DNA of 64,000 nt from Psychrobacter fozii. Its GTDB lineage: Bacteria > Pseudomonadota > Gammaproteobacteria > Pseudomonadales > Moraxellaceae. Below, in pieces: positions 59,551 through 64,000 of this stretch. Under the pieces are notes generated by a model that made no database searches, was not told where the DNA came from, and saw nothing but the letters and a program-made list of their open reading frames with translations. The DNA is taken from the NCBI RefSeq assembly GCF_003217155.1, contig NZ_QJSU01000001.1, forward strand, positions 62,001-126,000, written 5' to 3'. Positions within the stretch are counted from its first letter, which is position 1. The number at the start of each line of letters is the position of its first letter. A program made the translations under genes and the position numbers.

Positions 59551-59591
59551 TATTTTCTCTATATTTTTTATGTAAATACTTAAACAAACTC

Positions 59592-59694
59592 TTGGTCAAT
59601 CCATAATAATGTTAATACAAGGAAACCGAATGTAGATGTACAAATCGTACTTCAAATGAGGTTGACGCAGTAGTAGCTTATTATGGGAAGGCCT
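59592..59694 (-). repeat. Interspersed ~105-bp palindromic element, copy D
   Basis: 9 nt after the mccB stop and before liuC, in gene orientation. The closing stem CCATAATAA (59601-59609) / TTATTATGG (59678-59686) is a perfect 9 bp and differs in sequence from all other copies. The inner hairpin is GTAC...GTAC instead of GTAT...ATAC, a compensatory pair. Confidence 0.8.
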
Positions 59695-59702
59695 TAAAAC
59701 TA

Positions 59703-61313
59703 TTACATTCTAAAGACACCAAAGGTTGTCTCTTCTATCGGTGCGTTATAGGCAGCGCTTAACCCTAGTGCCAATACATGTCGCGTATCAGCAGGATCAA
59801 TCACGCCGTCATCCCATAGACGTGCGGTGGCATAATATGGGTGACCTTGCTTTTCATACATATCGAGAATCGGCGCTTTAAATGCCGCTTCATCCTCATC
59901 ACTCCACGCCTCGCCTTTACGATCAAAATTGTCACGCTTGACCGTTGACAAGACCGATGCTGCTTGCTCGCCGCCCATCACCGAGATACGTGCATTTGGC
60001 CACATCCATAAGAAGCGCGGGCTATAAGCACGACCACACATGCCGTAGTTACCAGCACCGAATGAACCACCGACGATAACCGTGAATTTCGGTACTTTTG
60101 CATTGGCGACTGCCATGACCATTTTGGCACCATGACGGGCAATGCCTTCGTTTTCATATTTGCGACCGACCATAAAGCCAGTGATGTTCTGGAGGAATAT
60201 TAGTGGGATTTTGCGTTTACAGCATAGCTCAATAAAGTGCGTGCCTTTCTGCGCTGACTCACTGAACAAGATACCGTTGTTGGCGATGATACCGACTGGC
60301 ATCCCTTCGATATGAGCGAATCCACAGACTAGCGTCGTGCCAAAGCGTGATTTGAATTCATCAAAAGCACTGTCATCGACGATACGAGCAATGATTTCTT
60401 TGATATCAAATGGCTTGCGCTTATCGGTTGGAATGACGCCATATAGCTCTTTGGCATCATAGCGTGGTGGACACGGCTTGATTTGATTGGGTACTTGTTT
60501 TGCAGGACGATTTAGATGGCTCACGATGTTGCGCGCAATCGACAATGCATGAGTGTCGCTTTGTGCTAAGTGATCGACGACCCCTGACAGACGGGTATGC
60601 ACGTCGCCGCCGCCTAAGTCTTCAGCAGTGACCTCTTCACCTGTCGCCGCTTTGACCAGTGGTGGACCACCCAAAAAGATGGTGCCTTGTTCTTTGACAA
60701 TAATAGACTCATCACTCATCGCTGGTACGTATGCCCCACCAGCCGTACAGCTGCCCATGACCACGGCAATCTGCGGAATACCTGCCGCACTCATATTGGC
60801 CTGATTAAAGAATATGCGACCAAAGTGCTCTTTATCGGGAAACACATCATCTTGATTGGGTAAGTTAGCCCCACCTGAATCCACCAAATAGACACAAGGC
60901 AAATTGTTTTCTTGCGCGATTTCTTGCGCACGCAGATGTTTTTTGACCGTCATTGGATAATAAGTGCCGCCCTTTACCGTGGCATCATTACAAACGATCA
61001 TACACTCAGTGCCATTGATACGACCGATACCCGCAATCACGCCCGCCGCTGGAATCTCTTCGCCATACATATCGTGCGCGGCCATCGGTGCCACTTCTAA
61101 AAATGGTGTGCCCACATCGAGCAAACGCTCGACACGCTCACGAGGCAAGAGTTTGCCACGGGCTAAATGCTTGGCACGGGCACGCTCTGAACCGCCTTGC
61201 ACGACTTTACGTAAGTGACCATATAAGTCATCGACCACCGCTTGCATGGCGGCACTATTTTGCTGAAATTCAGCGGTGTTTGGACTCAGTTTACTGGTTA
61301 TGATAGCGCTCAT
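59703..61313 (-). CDS. mccB: 3-Methylcrotonyl-CoA carboxylase beta subunit
   Basis: Carboxyltransferase subunit that carboxylates 3-methylcrotonyl-CoA to 3-methylglutaconyl-CoA. Text [59 protein letters not shown] and [22 protein letters not shown] is characteristic of MCC beta rather than propionyl-CoA carboxylase. 536 residues, the family length. LiuB equivalent. Confidence 0.95.
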   Translation of the reverse strand: MSAIITSKLSPNTAEFQQNSAAMQAVVDDLYGHLRKVVQGGSERARAKHLARGKLLPRERVERLLDVGTPFLEVAPMAAHDMYGEEIPAAGVIAGIGRINGTECMIVCNDATVKGGTYYPMTVKKHLRAQEIAQENNLPCVYLVDSGGANLPNQDDVFPDKEHFGRIFFNQANMSAAGIPQIAVVMGSCTAGGAYVPAMSDESIIVKEQGTIFLGGPPLVKAATGEEVTAEDLGGGDVHTRLSGVVDHLAQSDTHALSIARNIVSHLNRPAKQVPNQIKPCPPRYDAKELYGVIPTDKRKPFDIKEIIARIVDDSAFDEFKSRFGTTLVCGFAHIEGMPVGIIANNGILFSESAQKGTHFIELCCKRKIPLIFLQNITGFMVGRKYENEGIARHGAKMVMAVANAKVPKFTVIVGGSFGAGNYGMCGRAYSPRFLWMWPNARISVMGGEQAASVLSTVKRDNFDRKGEAWSDEDEAAFKAPILDMYEKQGHPYYATARLWDDGVIDPADTRHVLALGLSAAYNAPIEETTFGVFRM

Positions 61314-61426
61314 GACATCCCTTTTCTTTAATGCGTAAATGCGAGTGGCTTTTTTATTTTATGCTTTATTTTAGCTTTTACTCATATATCTTATTCATAA
61401 AATAACAGATAAGAATGGTTAAATTT

Positions 61427-63202
61427 CTACAAACCCAGCTCTTCTTTCATTTGTTCAATGATTTTATATTTCTGAATTTTTCCAGTGATGGTCATCGGAT
61501 ATTCAGTCACAAAACGATAGTAAGTCGGCACTTTATAATGGGCAATATGCTCGCTACAGAACTCGCGCACTTCCTCTTCCGTCAAGCTGTCTGCTTCTTT
61601 AGGAATAATCCAAGCCGCCAATACTTCGCCATACTTTTTATCAGGAATACCGACTATTTGCACATCACGAATCTTCGGATGACGATAGAGATAATTTTCG
61701 ATTTCGACAGGATAGATATTCTCTCCGCCGCGAATGACCATGTCTTTACTACGACCAACAATTTTTACGTAGCCATCTTCATCCATCGTTGCCAAATCGC
61801 CTGTATGCATCCAACCATCTTGGATGGCCGCGCGGGTTTTGAAGCGACTGCCCCAATAGCCTTTCATCACTGAATAACCGCGTGTCAATAACTCACCCGT
61901 TTCGCCTAGTGCGACAGTCTCACCCATTTCCGTATTGACAACTTTAACCTCAAGCGCAGGCTGCACTAAACCAACAGTCGATACTTGCTTATCAAGCGGC
62001 GTATGTTCATTGGTCTGGCAAGATACTGGACTGGTCTCTGTCATACCATACGCAATGGTGACCTCACTCATGTGCATCTCATCAATGACACGGCGCATGA
62101 CTTCGATCGGACAACTAGAGCCTGCCATGATGCCAGTACGCAAAGTCGATAAATCAAAGTTTTTAAACTCGGGATGGTCAAGCTCAGCGATAAACATCGT
62201 TGGTACACCGTGCAGACCTGTACATTTTTCTTCTTCGACTGCTTGCAAGACGGTTAAAGGCTCAAAGCCGTCATTCGGATAAACGATACAGCCGCCATGC
62301 GTGAGAATCGCTAGGTTGCCAAGCACCATACCAAAGCAATGATACAAGGGCACTGGAATGCACAGCTTATCTTCTTCGGTAAGGTTCATAGCCTCACCGA
62401 TGAAGTAACCGTTGTTAAGAATATTACGATGGCTTAAGGTTGCACCTTTTGGCGTACCAGTCGTGCCACTGGTGAACTGCACATTGATGGCATCCGTGTT
62501 TCTGAGCTGGGCTTGACGCTCTGCAACACGTGGGTCGTTGGCATCGCCTTCCGCCATCCATGCAGAGAATTTCTGCATAAAGCCAAAGGTTTCCTCAGAT
62601 GCTGGCTCATCAATCCAGATGATACGCTCAATCGTCGGAATTTCGACCAAATCAAGCTGAGTATAGTCTTTATGATAAATTTCAGGACACAGTTCACTGA
62701 TGAGACTGGCATAATCACTGGTTTTGAAATGGCGCATCAATACCAATGCTGAGCAGCCCAGTTTATTCAAGGCATATTGCAGCTCAAAGGTACGATAGGC
62801 GGGATTGATATTGACGAGGATAACACCGACTTTTGCCGTCGCTAATTGCATTAATAGCCATTCAGCATTGTTGTGTGACCAGATACCGATACGGTCGCCA
62901 ATCTCAAGCCCCATCTCAATCATACTACTGGCTAGCTGATTGACTTGCTGTTGTAGCTCGCGGTAAGTCCAGCGGATGTTTTGATGGCGAGAAACCAAAG
63001 CTTCGCGCTCTGGATACTTGGATACGATAGCATCAAAAAAGTCACCGATAGTCGCCTCAATAAGCGGCACATCAGGACCTTTATCATAGCTTTGGGTAAG
63101 CGGTGCATTTGCTGAGCGTGCGCCCATATTAATACTAGGAATGCTATTTAAAATAGTATCAAAATCAATGTGAGTCGCATCAAAATCAGAAGTTTGCGTC
63201 AT
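61427..63202 (-). CDS. AMP-binding acyl-CoA synthetase
   Basis: ATP-dependent acyl-CoA ligase. AMP-binding motif [17 protein letters not shown], then [18 protein letters not shown] ... [40 protein letters not shown], and a C-terminal catalytic Lys motif [10 protein letters not shown]. The start at 63202 ([13 protein letters not shown]) has AAGGA 7 nt upstream; the frame opens at 63241. 591 residues. First of the leucine-degradation genes, 113 bp before mccB; it may activate isovalerate or another branched/short-chain acid, which is inference from context. Confidence 0.9.
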   Translation of the reverse strand: MTQTSDFDATHIDFDTILNSIPSINMGARSANAPLTQSYDKGPDVPLIEATIGDFFDAIVSKYPEREALVSRHQNIRWTYRELQQQVNQLASSMIEMGLEIGDRIGIWSHNNAEWLLMQLATAKVGVILVNINPAYRTFELQYALNKLGCSALVLMRHFKTSDYASLISELCPEIYHKDYTQLDLVEIPTIERIIWIDEPASEETFGFMQKFSAWMAEGDANDPRVAERQAQLRNTDAINVQFTSGTTGTPKGATLSHRNILNNGYFIGEAMNLTEEDKLCIPVPLYHCFGMVLGNLAILTHGGCIVYPNDGFEPLTVLQAVEEEKCTGLHGVPTMFIAELDHPEFKNFDLSTLRTGIMAGSSCPIEVMRRVIDEMHMSEVTIAYGMTETSPVSCQTNEHTPLDKQVSTVGLVQPALEVKVVNTEMGETVALGETGELLTRGYSVMKGYWGSRFKTRAAIQDGWMHTGDLATMDEDGYVKIVGRSKDMVIRGGENIYPVEIENYLYRHPKIRDVQIVGIPDKKYGEVLAAWIIPKEADSLTEEEVREFCSEHIAHYKVPTYYRFVTEYPMTITGKIQKYKIIEQMKEELGL

Positions 63203-63241
63203 AACGAGTCCTTTCGTTTTACTTTTTATCGTATTGGTCAT

Positions 63242-63579
63242 TTATAAATAGTACGTATTGATAGCCTGTAGACCCGTTATTCTTCCTTGAATAGGTCTTA
63301 TATAGATTGTCACTACTATACCGTTGTAAACAAACAGCTGTCAATCATAGTAATACAATGTGTATCATTTAATTAATGCGTTATTCTATAAAAAATAAGC
63401 ACTTCATTAAAACTATCACAAAAATATGGCAAATTGTTGACACAAAAAAGCCAATCATACTATGGCTAGTACAATTGGCTTAGTTCTTAACATTGCTATC
63501 AAAATTGCTATTAACATGTGATTTAAAACTGAATCTTTAGAATAAACCCAACTTTACGACCATTTAGTTTTAACAGTCA
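63242..63579. other. 338-bp gap upstream of the acyl-CoA synthetase
   Basis: Contains the terminator of the preceding minus-strand gene (63443-63482) and presumably the promoter of the degradation genes. No regulator gene such as LiuR is in the window, and no clear operator palindrome was found. Confidence 0.55.
63443..63482 (-). terminator. Intrinsic terminator of the flavoprotein gene
   Basis: AAGCCAAT / ATTGGCTT stem with a long loop; on the minus strand a T-run follows. Confidence 0.72.
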
Positions 63580-64000
63580 TTAAGCTTTAACGATTGTCGG
63601 TAACTTAATGGTCAACGTAGCGCTAACTTCATCACTATCATTGAGCAAGTCCATGACCAGCTCTTCATCACTTTCCGTCTTGACCTGCCAGTTGCCAGTC
63701 GCTTGTGGCACACCTGTCACCATGACGGAGATTGCTTTGTTTTTCAGGCGAATCATGGGCGGTTTATGCTCATAGCCACTGTGTTCATGACCTAAGATAT
63801 CATCAGCGATGGTAGCAGCCTGTGCGCGTAATGGGGCCACATAACGACACGGCACGCCATCGATAGACATACAGTCACCAATCGCATAAATATTGGCTGT
63901 ACTGGTACGCAAGGTTGGCGCATCCACCACGATACCAGTGCGGCGATTGAACTCGACACCAGCAGCAGCAGGCAGCTTATCATCGACCGTCAGACCTGTA
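63580..64000 (-). CDS. Rubredoxin-reductase-like FAD oxidoreductase, 3' part
   Basis: C-terminal ~140 residues of a pyridine nucleotide-disulfide type flavoprotein; the frame is open to the right edge. FAD-binding motif TSTANIYAIGDCMSIDG, preceded by EFNRRTGIVVDAPTLR and followed by CRYVAPLRAQAATIADDILG, as in rubredoxin-NAD+ reductases. The apparent GTG start at 63930 is internal to the domain. The NADH domain lies outside the window, so the exact subfamily is not certain. Confidence 0.8.
   Translation of the reverse strand, partial: TGLTVDDKLPAAAGVEFNRRTGIVVDAPTLRTSTANIYAIGDCMSIDGVPCRYVAPLRAQAATIADDILGHEHSGYEHKPPMIRLKNKAISVMVTGVPQATGNWQVKTESDEELVMDLLNDSDEVSATLTIKLPTIVKA

Noticed and set aside
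61415..61873. 152-codon plus-strand ORF
   Set aside because: Antisense to the conserved C-terminal domain of the acyl-CoA synthetase.

Overview
The window looks like a chromosomal segment of a Moraxellaceae gammaproteobacterium, most probably Psychrobacter. This is inferred from moderate-to-low GC, an Acinetobacter-type OmpA, the block lepA-lepB-DUF4845-rnc-era-recO, the order smc-zipA-ligA, and a birA-coaX pair. There is no prophage, integron, CRISPR array or complete insertion sequence.

Layout. 1-3600: the 3' part of relA, mutM, a small exported protein and mscL. 3.8-8.6 kb: typA/bipA, an OmpA-family porin and a FimT/GspH-like pseudopilin. 8.6-15 kb: a minus-strand housekeeping block (lepA, lepB, DUF4845, rnc, era, recO). 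15.4-23.8 kb: a complete set of group 2 capsule export and Kdo-linker genes (kpsM, T, E, D, C, S in transcription order). 24.0-24.6 kb: tRNA-Met(CAT) and the RNase P RNA. 24.7-28.6 kb: bioA-bioD, a 2[4Fe-4S] ferredoxin, coaD and smpB. 28.8-33.9 kb: a RarD-like permease divergent from an Lrp/AsnC regulator, then amtB (with a good sigma-54 promoter match) and an unknown partner gene. 33-38.2 kb: three lipoproteins around a YgiQ-type radical SAM protein. 38.2-40.5 kb: an AT-rich accessory gene (36-residue repeats plus a DUF2971-like end) abutting ligA. 40.5-48.2 kb: ligA, zipA, smc. 48.3-50.6 kb: a small accessory island upstream of smc (a nuclease-like orphan and a WG-repeat protein). 50.6-54 kb: TauE/SafE permease, birA, coaX and a TonB-C-like protein. 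54.2-63.2 kb: the leucine/isovalerate degradation genes (acyl-CoA ligase, mccB, liuC, mccA, hmgL, ivd). The window ends inside a rubredoxin-reductase-like flavoprotein.

The observation most worth following up is a family of five interspersed ~105-bp elements at 26890, 28560, 44131, 55464 and 59592. Each lies 3-13 nt after a stop codon and in the same orientation relative to the gene it follows. The core is conserved, but the closing stems differ in sequence between copies and still base-pair, and an inner hairpin also shows compensatory changes. This fits either a structured 3'-UTR/intercistronic RNA element or a palindromic miniature mobile element. I cannot name it. The second is a 38-bp near-perfect direct repeat (48261-48298 and 49499-49536) bracketing the nuclease-like orphan upstream of smc.

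How the genes work together: the kps genes would assemble a poly-Kdo lipid linker and export capsule; the 54-63 kb genes would convert isovaleryl-CoA to acetyl-CoA and acetoacetate; birA could biotinylate the MCC alpha subunit with biotin made partly by BioA and BioD. These links are inference from family knowledge.
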